Source: Flagellimonas pacifica (lineage in GTDB: Bacteria > Bacteroidota > Bacteroidia > Flavobacteriales > Flavobacteriaceae). From it: a DNA stretch of 64,000 bases. A model generated the notes under the pieces. That model was not told where the DNA came from. It made no database searches and worked only from the letters and a program-made list of their open reading frames with translations. Where the stretch lies: the NCBI RefSeq assembly GCF_900215465.1, contig NZ_OBEH01000003.1, forward strand, positions 496,001 to 560,000, written 5' to 3'. The position numbers and the translations under genes were made by a program. This document shows positions 6,523 through 13,550 of the stretch, piece after piece (the first letter of the stretch is position 1; each line of letters opens with the position of its first letter).

Positions 6523-6658
6523 AACAACATTGGTTTTGTGAAATTTAAAAGCAAATCTAAACTGAAAAAACAGTGTATGAAAATCCGCTACTTATTGTTC
6601 ACGAACCAGATAAGTGCAACCCCAAATTTTACAATTTCTCGAATGTAAAAACGGCGTA

Positions 6659-8002
6659 TTAAATCCCAGTATAATTTGCTGGGGTTATTTTTTTGAGTTC
6701 CTCTTTAATAGCAACTGAAACCGTTAATGTGTCAATAAAATCTGCGATGGATTTCTGGGTGATTTTTTCGTTGGTACGGGTCAATCCTTTTAGAGCTTCA
6801 TACGGATTTGGATAGGCTTCGCGCCTCAATATGGTCTGAATAGCCTCGGCCACAACGGCCCAATTGTTTTCCAAATCCTGTTCAAACTTTTCAGCATTCA
6901 ACACCAATTTGTTCAATCCTTTAAGGGTGGACAAAAAGGCCACTTGGGTATGTGCAAAAGGCACTCCTGCATTTCTGAGTACGGTACTGTCCGTTAGGTC
7001 GCGCTGTAATCTGGAAACAGGCAGTTTAGCCGATAAATGTTCAAAAATGGCATTGGCCAAACCTAAATTCCCTTCAGAATTCTCAAAATCAATTGGATTT
7101 ACCTTGTGGGGCATGGCAGATGAACCAACTTCACCTTTTTTGATTTTCTGTTTAAAATAATCCATGGAGATATAGGTCCAGATGTCTCGGTTCAAATCAA
7201 TATAGATGGTATTGATGCGCTTCAAGCAATCGAACAAGGCCGCCATATGGTCGTAATGTTCAATTTGTGTGGTGGGGAAGGAGTGATAAAGCCCTAATTT
7301 CTCTTGAACAAATTGTTGTCCAAAAGCTTTCCAATCAATAGCTGGGTATGCCACTTTGTGGGCATTGTAATTTCCGGTTGCTCCACCAAATTTGGCTGCA
7401 CTTGGAATGTCGTTCAATAAATTGAACTGCTCTTTTAATCGCTCCACAAAAACATCAATTTCCTTGCCCAAGCGTGTAGGGGAGGCTGGTTGTCCATGGG
7501 TGCGCGCCAGCATGGGAATGTCGGCCCATTCAGTTGCCAACGCCTTTAGTTTTTCATAAACCTCAAAGTAAAGCGGAACATAAACATCGTTCATGGCCTC
7601 TTTAATGGATAATGGAACAGCTGTATTGTTAATATCTTGGGAAGTCAATCCAAAATGGATGAACTCTTTGTATTTTTCCAATCCAAGCGCGTCAAACTTT
7701 TGTTTGATAAAGTATTCAACAGCTTTTACATCGTGGTTGGTGGTCTTTTCAATCTCTTTAATAGCAGTTGCATCCTCAGTAGAAAAATCTTGATAGATTT
7801 TCTGCAGATCAGCGAACAGAGCTGTATTAAAATCGGCCAGCTGTGGAAGCGGAATCTCGCAGAGGGCAATAAAATATTCAATTTCTACCTGTACACGGTA
7901 TTTTATTAGTGCCTCTTCTGAAAAATAATTACCTAAAGCTTCAGTTTTGTTGCGATACCTACCATCTATTGGAGAGATGGCGTTAAGTTGGTTTAAAGAC
8001 AT
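6659..8002 (-). CDS. purB: Adenylosuccinate lyase
   Basis: PurB splits adenylosuccinate to AMP and fumarate, and SAICAR to AICAR and fumarate, in purine synthesis. The 447-residue protein has the superfamily signature SSAMPHKVNPIDFEN (about residues 290-305), the catalytic histidine regions TTNHDVKAVEYF and RTHGQPASPTRLGKE, and a normal C-terminus. I chose ATG at 8002 (MSLNQLNAISPIDGRY), because the longer frame from 8026 would overlap the -7 promoter box at 8024-8031. Its 3' end is the target of the cassette island: two broken copies of the last 150 or so coding bases lie downstream at 2403-2600 and 4619-4815. The intact copy has a normal stop. Confidence 0.97.
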   Translation of the reverse strand: MSLNQLNAISPIDGRYRNKTEALGNYFSEEALIKYRVQVEIEYFIALCEIPLPQLADFNTALFADLQKIYQDFSTEDATAIKEIEKTTNHDVKAVEYFIKQKFDALGLEKYKEFIHFGLTSQDINNTAVPLSIKEAMNDVYVPLYFEVYEKLKALATEWADIPMLARTHGQPASPTRLGKEIDVFVERLKEQFNLLNDIPSAAKFGGATGNYNAHKVAYPAIDWKAFGQQFVQEKLGLYHSFPTTQIEHYDHMAALFDCLKRINTIYIDLNRDIWTYISMDYFKQKIKKGEVGSSAMPHKVNPIDFENSEGNLGLANAIFEHLSAKLPVSRLQRDLTDSTVLRNAGVPFAHTQVAFLSTLKGLNKLVLNAEKFEQDLENNWAVVAEAIQTILRREAYPNPYEALKGLTRTNEKITQKSIADFIDTLTVSVAIKEELKKITPANYTGI

Positions 8003-8023
8003 TGACCGTTTTTTTTGAAAGCG

Positions 8024-8031
8024 CAAAGATA
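8024..8031 (-). promoter_or_regulatory. -7 promoter box for purB
   Basis: Read on the minus strand this is TATCTTTG, a perfect TAnnTTTG box 22 bases before the ATG at 8002. It rules out the upstream ATG at 8026 as a start. Confidence 0.6.
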
Positions 8032-8048
8032 CTTATTACTTAAGGAGT

Positions 8049-8621
8049 TTAAAAGCCAAGTTTCTTCAATTCTGCCAATGTTTTTTTCGCTCTAGATTTG
8101 TACCCAGCGCTATCCTTATGATTTTGTTGTTCCAAAACCATTTTTAGTTCGGGGTGTACCCAATCGTATTTTTGCCCTAAATAAAACAAGCTGCTCATGG
8201 CAAAGACCTTTACCGCTACTTTATGCTCGCCAATGAGCCAATCAAAACAAGTGGTCAATATGCGCTCCAATTGTTCTAATGTAATGTTTTGTGTAAATGC
8301 AGAGTCTTTGGCTTCAAAATACGCTTCCATTGAAAATTCACATACATGGGCCATGGAACGGATGATGGATTCAGATTTTAACCCTTCTAGCCCTTTTGTG
8401 AATTTTTCAAAATGAGGTAAGAGGTAAACCAATTTTTTGCGCATCAAATGATCAAATACCCAACTGGCATTGAAAGAATCTGTTTTGTCCTGATCAAATA
8501 TTTCTTGAAGCAAACGCCCAATTAATTCTGGTTGTGTGGCCAGTTGATCAACGAGTTGGATTACTTCTGCCTTGGAAAGCCGACCCGAGTTTAACGTTAC
8601 ATGCAATTGTTGTTCTGTCAC
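8049..8621 (-). CDS. Conserved helical protein next to purB
   Basis: This 190-residue protein looks all-helical by eye, with HEAT-like amphipathic stretches such as LGQKYDWVHPELKMVLEQQ. It has no signal peptide, no membrane segment and no catalytic motif I can name. Its position directly upstream of purB on the same strand (47 bases before the purB start) suggests coexpression, although purB also has its own -7 box in that gap. From general knowledge, proteins of this kind in Flavobacteriaceae are sometimes labelled adenylosuccinate lyase by neighbourhood; nothing in the sequence supports that name. Function unknown. Confidence 0.75.
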   Translation of the reverse strand: MTEQQLHVTLNSGRLSKAEVIQLVDQLATQPELIGRLLQEIFDQDKTDSFNASWVFDHLMRKKLVYLLPHFEKFTKGLEGLKSESIIRSMAHVCEFSMEAYFEAKDSAFTQNITLEQLERILTTCFDWLIGEHKVAVKVFAMSSLFYLGQKYDWVHPELKMVLEQQNHKDSAGYKSRAKKTLAELKKLGF

Positions 8622-8650
8622 AAAAACTTATTTTTACTTAAACGCACAGG

Positions 8651-9127
8651 ATGAAAATAGTAAAAAAAGCAGCCATAATCCTATTGATAGTTTTAATAGG
8701 GATGCAATTTTATAGACCAGAGAAAAATGAAGCTGATCTAGAAACTTACGTTTCAACTTTTGAAGCAGAAACAAAGCCTTCGGAAGATTTGAAAATGCTA
8801 TTGAAATCTGCCTGCTACGATTGCCACAGTGCCAACACACGCTACCCTTGGTACAACAAAATTGCACCGGTTTCATACTGGTTGCATGATCATATTGAAG
8901 AAGGTCGGGAACATTTGGACTTCTCAAGTTGGGAAAGTTATTCGGATAAAAAGAAAGACCACAAGCTGGAAGAGTTGATAGAAGAGGTAGGGGAAGGAGA
9001 GATGCCCTTGAATTCATACACTTGGACGCATCAAGATGCCCGACTGACCAAAGACCAAAAAAAATTACTTATGGACTGGGCCAAAGAGACTAGGTCAAAC
9101 TATCAGTTAGCTGAGCAACAAGATTAG
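8651..9127 (+). CDS. Haem-binding domain protein (Haem_bd type)
   Basis: The 158-residue protein starts with an N-terminal hydrophobic anchor (about residues 5-20, KAAIILLIVLIGMQF). It carries a single c-type haem motif, CYDCH, near residue 56, followed by SANTRYPWYNKIAPVSYWL. This arrangement is typical of the small periplasmic Haem_bd family of Bacteroidota, whose tryptophan- and tyrosine-rich segment packs around the haem. A role in periplasmic electron transfer or haem sensing is plausible but unproven. The gene diverges from the helical protein gene at 8621 with only 29 bases between starts. Its last 38 bases overlap the convergent sirtuin gene. Confidence 0.85.
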   Translation: MKIVKKAAIILLIVLIGMQFYRPEKNEADLETYVSTFEAETKPSEDLKMLLKSACYDCHSANTRYPWYNKIAPVSYWLHDHIEEGREHLDFSSWESYSDKKKDHKLEELIEEVGEGEMPLNSYTWTHQDARLTKDQKKLLMDWAKETRSNYQLAEQQD

Positions 9128-9788
9128 GAACGCCTTCGGTTGCGGGTTTTGGTATGACAGTTAAATTATGAAAATCTGAGGAAGCAACATTGGGCTTTGG
9201 GTCTACAAAGTATATTGGAGCTGGTTGAGGGGCAAAATTGATTAAGCTTGCTGCTGGGTATACCTGCATAGAAGTGCCAATAATGATTAAAATATCGGCC
9301 TGTTGGGTAATTTCCACTGCAGTTTCTAACATGGGAACCATTTCCCCAAACCAAACAATATGAGGCCTTAATTGATGGCCATTGTCATCCAAATCTCCTA
9401 AAACCAGATCTTTTTTCCAGTCCAATACATGATTTTCATTTACCGTACTGCGTACTTTAAACAATTCCCCATGTAAATGCGTCACATGGGAGCTTCCCGC
9501 TTGTTCATGCAGATTGTCCACATTTTGGGTAACGATGTTAACATCAAAATGGGCTTCTAATTCAACCAAGGCCCTGTGTCCTGCATTGGGAGAAACCTCT
9601 AAAAGTTGTTTGCGTCGCTGGTTGTAAAACTCCAGTACTAGTTCGGGATTTTTGGCAAACCCTTGGGGTGATGCAACTTCCATTACGTCATGGCCTTCCC
9701 AAAGGCCATTGGCATCCCTAAATGTTTTTAGACCACTTTCGGCACTCATTCCTGCACCCGTGAGTACGACTATTTTTTGTTTGCTCAT
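9090..9788 (-). CDS. Sirtuin-type NAD-dependent protein deacylase lacking zinc cysteines
   Basis: The protein of 232 residues has the full NAD-binding set of sirtuins: GAGMSAESG, QNVDNLHEQAG, the catalytic-histidine motif THLHGELF, and GTSMQVYPAA. A YNQR stretch fits the Tyr-x-x-Arg pair linked to succinyl/malonyl-lysine specificity in class III sirtuins such as CobB. The small domain between HGELF and VWFGEMVP has no cysteine; the whole chain has none, so the usual Cys4 zinc site is absent. Expected role: cytoplasmic lysine deacylation. The start ATG at 9788 (MSKQKIVV) fits the family; the open frame upstream to 9848 adds an unrelated tail. It overlaps the convergent haem-binding gene by 38 bases. 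Confidence 0.9.
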   Translation of the reverse strand: MSKQKIVVLTGAGMSAESGLKTFRDANGLWEGHDVMEVASPQGFAKNPELVLEFYNQRRKQLLEVSPNAGHRALVELEAHFDVNIVTQNVDNLHEQAGSSHVTHLHGELFKVRSTVNENHVLDWKKDLVLGDLDDNGHQLRPHIVWFGEMVPMLETAVEITQQADILIIIGTSMQVYPAASLINFAPQPAPIYFVDPKPNVASSDFHNLTVIPKPATEGVPNLVAQLTDSLT

Positions 9789-9963
9789 GATAGGATAAAA
9801 GTAAGGAATTGATATTGGGTTGTTGGATAACCTGTAGTTGTTTAACAAATAACGAAAACGGATTTCTTGTTTTTAAGGGAAGAAGTTTAAGGCTGCAAGT
9901 TAATGGATTATATATCTGACCTACGCACTTACTTACAGCCTGTTTTAAACATATGAAATTGAA

Positions 9964-10602
9964 TTACAACTTATAGCTTAACCCTATATGTGGTACCATA
10001 AAGAAAGTTGTTTGATCAAAAAATGGTGTTTGTCTGGTAAAATACATGCCCAAATAAAAATTGGCTCTCTTTGTTGAATATCCCACTGATAGTTTATTGG
10101 TCCCGTAGGTAAAGTTATTTATGCTAAAACCTTCACCCACATCAAACACTTCCTTTACAGAGAAATCAGTATTTCTGTTCATAAGGGAAATACCAAAATT
10201 TACAAAAAACTCATTGTTCCTGAATACTTTGAACTCATAACCAACATAAAAATGATGCTCAACGATGAGTTTATAATCGGCAGTGCCTACATTTAAACGG
10301 TTGTTGCCTAGGGGCATTGGCGAAATAACTAAATCATACCTGAAACCATTCCCATACCCCAAATAAAATCTATTGGTGAGGCGGCATTCCAAGGATGCAA
10401 TCAATGCTAGTCCGGAATTTTGGAAATCAACATTAGTAAAGCTTGTAACATCTGAAAAATCAGAGTCAACGTTATAAATAGGGGTAATTCGATATTCTGT
10501 TCCAATATTAAAACGCAGGGATTTTTTTACATCCCCTGAATTGTTTTGAGCAATCATATGGATTGGAAAAAAGATGAAGATTAAGATTTTAATATTTTTC
10601 AT
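9964..10602 (-). CDS. Outer-membrane beta-barrel-like protein
   Basis: The 212-residue protein has a signal peptide (IKILIFIFFPIHMIAQ) followed by alternating short strands rich in aromatic and polar residues. It ends in MVPHIGLSYKL, a terminal strand of the kind recognised by the barrel assembly machinery. Strand-like segments such as FYLGYGNGFRYDLV and HFYVGYEFKVFRN support an eight-stranded barrel. No specific family could be named. It lies 14 bases downstream of the coding piece at 10617-10820 and probably shares its transcript with the lipoprotein upstream. Confidence 0.75.
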   Translation of the reverse strand: MKNIKILIFIFFPIHMIAQNNSGDVKKSLRFNIGTEYRITPIYNVDSDFSDVTSFTNVDFQNSGLALIASLECRLTNRFYLGYGNGFRYDLVISPMPLGNNRLNVGTADYKLIVEHHFYVGYEFKVFRNNEFFVNFGISLMNRNTDFSVKEVFDVGEGFSINNFTYGTNKLSVGYSTKRANFYLGMYFTRQTPFFDQTTFFMVPHIGLSYKL

Positions 10603-10616
10603 ATAATTTGGGTGGA

Positions 10617-10820
10617 TTATTTAAGATTATATTCAATATCACTATTGTTTTGAGATATGTTTCTTCCGTTTATGAGATTATAAATATTGTTTGAATTGAA
10701 ATTGGCTAAAATTTGGCCGTAAGGAGATTGGTAAGACCTATATTCTATGGTGATTCTTTCCCCATTCACGTATTCTTCGAATTTACGAAGGCTAGCTGGC
10801 CAAGCATCATATTCAAACAC
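10617..10820 (-). pseudogene. Frame-shifted C-terminal piece of the upstream lipoprotein (probable)
   Basis: This frame starts only at a GTG but can be read further back, as KLQVAQLVVFEYDAWPASLRKF, to a stop near 10857. It overlaps the end of the lipoprotein gene in the next frame. The composition (YVNGERITIEYRSYQSPYG) looks like genuine coding sequence. It is most simply the true C-terminus of the protein encoded at 10813-11751, separated by a single-base frameshift or a sequencing error. It could also be a separate 67-residue protein, but it lacks a signal peptide and a good start. Only reads or a related genome can settle this. Confidence 0.55.
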
Positions 10821-11751
10821 GACAAGTTGTGCTACCTGTAGCTTGAAGAATCCCTAAATCTCTGTCTATTTTTCTTTTCTCATTGACCTCGCTATTTTTG
10901 CAATGAGCTAAAAAGCTTCCATTATAATAACATGTGCTTGGAATAGATTGACCGCAGTGTGTGGTATATTCCCCTGGTCTCAATGCACCAGGGCCGGATG
11001 TTGCAACTTCAAATTTTATATCTGCTTTCTCGAGCCAAGATTCTTTTTTGTCCTTTATTTTAATATATTCCATTTTTACCCATTCGCTAGAATTTTCGGA
11101 GGTTCCTCCCTCTGAACTTCCTCCTCCTGGACAGTTGCAATCATCATCAACTCCAATTTTGAAAACCTGGGTATGGTCATCTTTTGAAGCGCTGCTAAAA
11201 ATATCCTCTTCCTGAATGTAACCGTCCAGCATCTTAATTTCACCATTCTCATCAAATTCAAATCCAATCACTACTTGTTCTTCCAGGGTTTCATCATAAG
11301 ATGACATTAGAAAGATTGGATTACTTTCGTCCCCATCTTTCAATTTCTCTAATGTTGGATTCATTAGCACCTCTGACAAACCTTCAAAGGCATCAAGGGA
11401 AAACGAAATACTGTCACTTACGATTCTATTCTTGTTATCAACTGAATTTGATTGAATGATGTCACGAAAAAGAAGTAGTTGTCCAGTTTCATCTTTTTTG
11501 GCTTTTCCATAAAACATTGAATTGTAATCAATTCCTGACTTTACTACGCCTTGCATTAGACTTGATAAGTGATAAATCTTGTATTCTAATTGCTCTTTGA
11601 GAGAGGCCTCTTTAATATAATCTTTGTTGTATAAATTTGATTTATAGGAATTGTCAGATAAATCTATTTGTTCTTCTTTTTGACAAGAGGAGAAGAATAA
11701 GGGTAAAACAAGAACTGACAGCCTAAGCTTAGAAAAAAAATACTTTTTCAT
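10813..11751 (-). CDS. Secreted lipoprotein of unknown function, possibly frame-shifted
   Basis: The 312-residue product has a lipoprotein signal ending in LFFSSC (about Cys23). A polar domain follows, then a glycine/serine-rich linker with a CNC motif (about residue 205), and a cysteine-containing C-terminal part (TTHCGQSIPSTCYYNG, AHCKNS). I do not recognise the family. The last residues, QATGSTTCRV, end abruptly in the overlap with the next frame, where coding-like sequence continues, so the natural protein is probably some 65-70 residues longer. An outer-membrane beta-barrel protein follows, suggesting a surface pair. Confidence 0.7.
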   Translation of the reverse strand: MKKYFFSKLRLSVLVLPLFFSSCQKEEQIDLSDNSYKSNLYNKDYIKEASLKEQLEYKIYHLSSLMQGVVKSGIDYNSMFYGKAKKDETGQLLLFRDIIQSNSVDNKNRIVSDSISFSLDAFEGLSEVLMNPTLEKLKDGDESNPIFLMSSYDETLEEQVVIGFEFDENGEIKMLDGYIQEEDIFSSASKDDHTQVFKIGVDDDCNCPGGGSSEGGTSENSSEWVKMEYIKIKDKKESWLEKADIKFEVATSGPGALRPGEYTTHCGQSIPSTCYYNGSFLAHCKNSEVNEKRKIDRDLGILQATGSTTCRV

Positions 11752-11948
11752 AAGTAGATTAAGAATTAAAAGTTTATAAAATAAGATTGGGGAGCTGCAG
11801 AGGAAAGGTAACTATTTTGACAATAAAACCAATTGTGTAAAAACCTTAAAAATTCTGGGGTTTTTCTAGAACCTTGAATACAAAAGGAAAAAGGTTAGAT
11901 AGGAACTCTTGAAAAACTACAAATTCAATTTTCGTTATTTTGGTCTTT

Positions 11949-12602
11949 ATGTTTGACCATGATTTGTTCACATATCTTGAAGGTTTTTTGACCGAAGAAC
12001 GGAAGCAACGTTTTTTGGAGGTACTTCAAAATAGAACTAAGTACCTAACGGTTGCTATTGAGGATGTATTTCAACTGCACAATACTAGTGCCGTAATAAG
12101 AAGTTGTGATGCCTTTGGCATTCAAGAGGTTCATGTGGTTGAAGACCGATTTGGTAAACGTTTGGACAAGAACATTGCAATGGGTGCAGAGCAATGGGTG
12201 GATGTAAACCGTTATCAAACCACTTCTGAATGTATTGACAGCTTAAAGCAATCGGGCTTTCAAATTATTGCTACTACTCCGCATAATGATTCAAGATATC
12301 TTGCTGATTTTGAAGTTAATACCCCAACTGCCTTGTTCTTTGGGACTGAAAAAGAGGGACTTAGTGAAGAGGTGATGGAAAAAGCTGACGGGTTCTTGAA
12401 AATTCCGATGGTAGGATTTTCTGAGAGTTTGAATATCTCTGTTTCGGCGGCCATTATTATCCAACAGCTGACCCAAAAACTGAAAGAATCTAATGTGGAT
12501 TGGCAACTTTCCAAAGAAGAAATTCTTGAAAAACGGTTGGATTGGACCAAAAAATCCATCAAGGATGTGGAAGGGATTATCGAGAGATACCTTTCAGAAT
12601 GA
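11949..12602 (+). CDS. TrmH/SpoU-family RNA 2'-O-methyltransferase
   Basis: The product has 217 residues and the SPOUT motifs in order: motif 1 around LHNTSAVIRSCDAFGI with the conserved Asn and Arg, motif 2 ALFFGTEKEGLS, and motif 3 MVGFSESLNISVSAAI, which forms the knotted SAM site. It resembles tRNA Gm18 methyltransferase (TrmH) in length and in a C-terminal helical extension, and would methylate a ribose in tRNA or rRNA. I took ATG at 11949 because the frame from 11940 begins with a TTG inside a TATTTTGG promoter-like box. The downstream neighbour is a SRPBCC protein in the same direction. Confidence 0.85.
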   Translation: MFDHDLFTYLEGFLTEERKQRFLEVLQNRTKYLTVAIEDVFQLHNTSAVIRSCDAFGIQEVHVVEDRFGKRLDKNIAMGAEQWVDVNRYQTTSECIDSLKQSGFQIIATTPHNDSRYLADFEVNTPTALFFGTEKEGLSEEVMEKADGFLKIPMVGFSESLNISVSAAIIIQQLTQKLKESNVDWQLSKEEILEKRLDWTKKSIKDVEGIIERYLSE

Positions 12603-12642
12603 AGTTTTTTGTATTTTAGAAGACAACCAATTTTAAAAACAA

Positions 12643-13170
12643 ATGACTACACTACTTTACATTTTAGCAGGAATTGTTTTATTGATTTTGATATTGGCGA
12701 TGATTGCGCCAAAAAGTTATGATGTTTCTAGATCCATAGAAATTGCAAAACCAAAGAATGAGGTTTTTGAAAACCTACGGTTCCTAAAAAACCAGGATGC
12801 TTGGTCTCCTTGGAACAAAAAAGACCCGAATATGGAAAAGAAGTTCACGGGAACCGATGGTGAAGTGGGAGCTACAAGCTATTGGCTTGGAAACAAGGAT
12901 GTAGGTGAAGGGGAGCAGGAACTTACCAAAATTGTGGATGGAGAACGTGTAGAATCGGAACTTCGGTTCTTAAAACCATGGAAATCTACCTCTGATGCTT
13001 ATCTGATTACTGAGGAAGTTAGTACGGGAAGTACCAAAGTTACATGGGGCTTTTCTGGAAAGAATAAATTCCCGACCAGTATTTTTATGTTGTTCATGAA
13101 TATGGACAAAGCTGTTGGTGGGGATTTTGAAGAAGGATTGGCTAGTTTAAAAGAATTACTAGAGAAATAG
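12643..13170 (+). CDS. Membrane-anchored SRPBCC (START-like) domain protein
   Basis: The 175-residue protein starts with a single N-terminal transmembrane helix (LLYILAGIVLLILILAMIA, about residues 4-22). A polyketide-cyclase/SRPBCC domain follows, visible as YDVSRSIEIAKPKNEVFENL and WSPWNKKDPNMEKKF near its start and EGLASLKELLEK at its end. The fold binds hydrophobic ligands; no enzymatic residues can be assigned. Members are common in Flavobacteriaceae next to VOC-family genes, as here: the next gene starts two bases after the stop. The pair is probably one transcript. Confidence 0.8.
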   Translation: MTTLLYILAGIVLLILILAMIAPKSYDVSRSIEIAKPKNEVFENLRFLKNQDAWSPWNKKDPNMEKKFTGTDGEVGATSYWLGNKDVGEGEQELTKIVDGERVESELRFLKPWKSTSDAYLITEEVSTGSTKVTWGFSGKNKFPTSIFMLFMNMDKAVGGDFEEGLASLKELLEK

Positions 13171-13172
13171 CT

Positions 13173-13550
13173 ATGGAACAAAATATGGTAAGCTGGTTTG
13201 AGATTCCGGTTTCGGATATGAATCGAGCCAAAGCTTTTTATGATACAGTTTTTCAAATTGAAATTCAAGTACAGAATTTTGAAGGTACTTTGATGGGGTG
13301 GTTCCCTTGGGCTGAAGGAAAGCCTGGAGCCAACGGTTCCCTCATTCAACATGAAAGTTATAAACCTAGCGGCACAGAGGGAGTACTTATCTATTTTGCC
13401 AGTTCTGATGTGCAAAATGAAATGGATAGGGTGGAAGCTGCTGGCGGCAAAATACTAAAACCTAAAACACAGATCAGTCCAGAAGTGGGTTATATGGGAT
13501 TGTTCTTGGATTCAGAAGGTAATCGAATTGCATTACATTCTAGGGTGTGA
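13173..13550 (+). CDS. VOC-family (glyoxalase-like) protein
   Basis: The protein has 125 residues, the length of a single VOC module pair. It begins VSWFEIPVSDMNRAKAFYD, a classic first beta-alpha-beta unit, and ends with YMGLFLDSEGNRIALHS, where the metal-site glutamate of glyoxalase I is replaced in many relatives. Such small VOC proteins include glyoxalases, dioxygenase-like enzymes and resistance proteins; the substrate cannot be told. It starts two bases after the SRPBCC gene and ends exactly one base before the convergent amylase gene stop. Confidence 0.85.
   Translation: MEQNMVSWFEIPVSDMNRAKAFYDTVFQIEIQVQNFEGTLMGWFPWAEGKPGANGSLIQHESYKPSGTEGVLIYFASSDVQNEMDRVEAAGGKILKPKTQISPEVGYMGLFLDSEGNRIALHSRV

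Larger units (their letters stand above)
4913..6616 (+). mobile_element. Gene cassette 3 (SigZ and hydroxylase cargo)
   Basis: The left terminal repeat is CACTTGTCGG (4913-4922). It is followed by the conserved loop ATTAAAAC (4935-4942) in an AT-rich stem and TTAAACG (4954-4960). The right terminal repeat is CAGATAAGTG (6607-6616), one base different in spacing from the other copies. It is preceded by a hairpin with arms GGTT (6532-6535) plus GTGAA (6538-6542) and TTCAC (6598-6602) plus AACC (6604-6607). The right end touches the 3' flank of the intact purB at the same base as the remnants touch cassettes 1 and 2. No recombinase gene is present. Confidence 0.6.

Noticed and set aside
7593-7909. 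Plus-strand frames inside purB
   Set aside because: They are antisense shadows of a strongly conserved gene.
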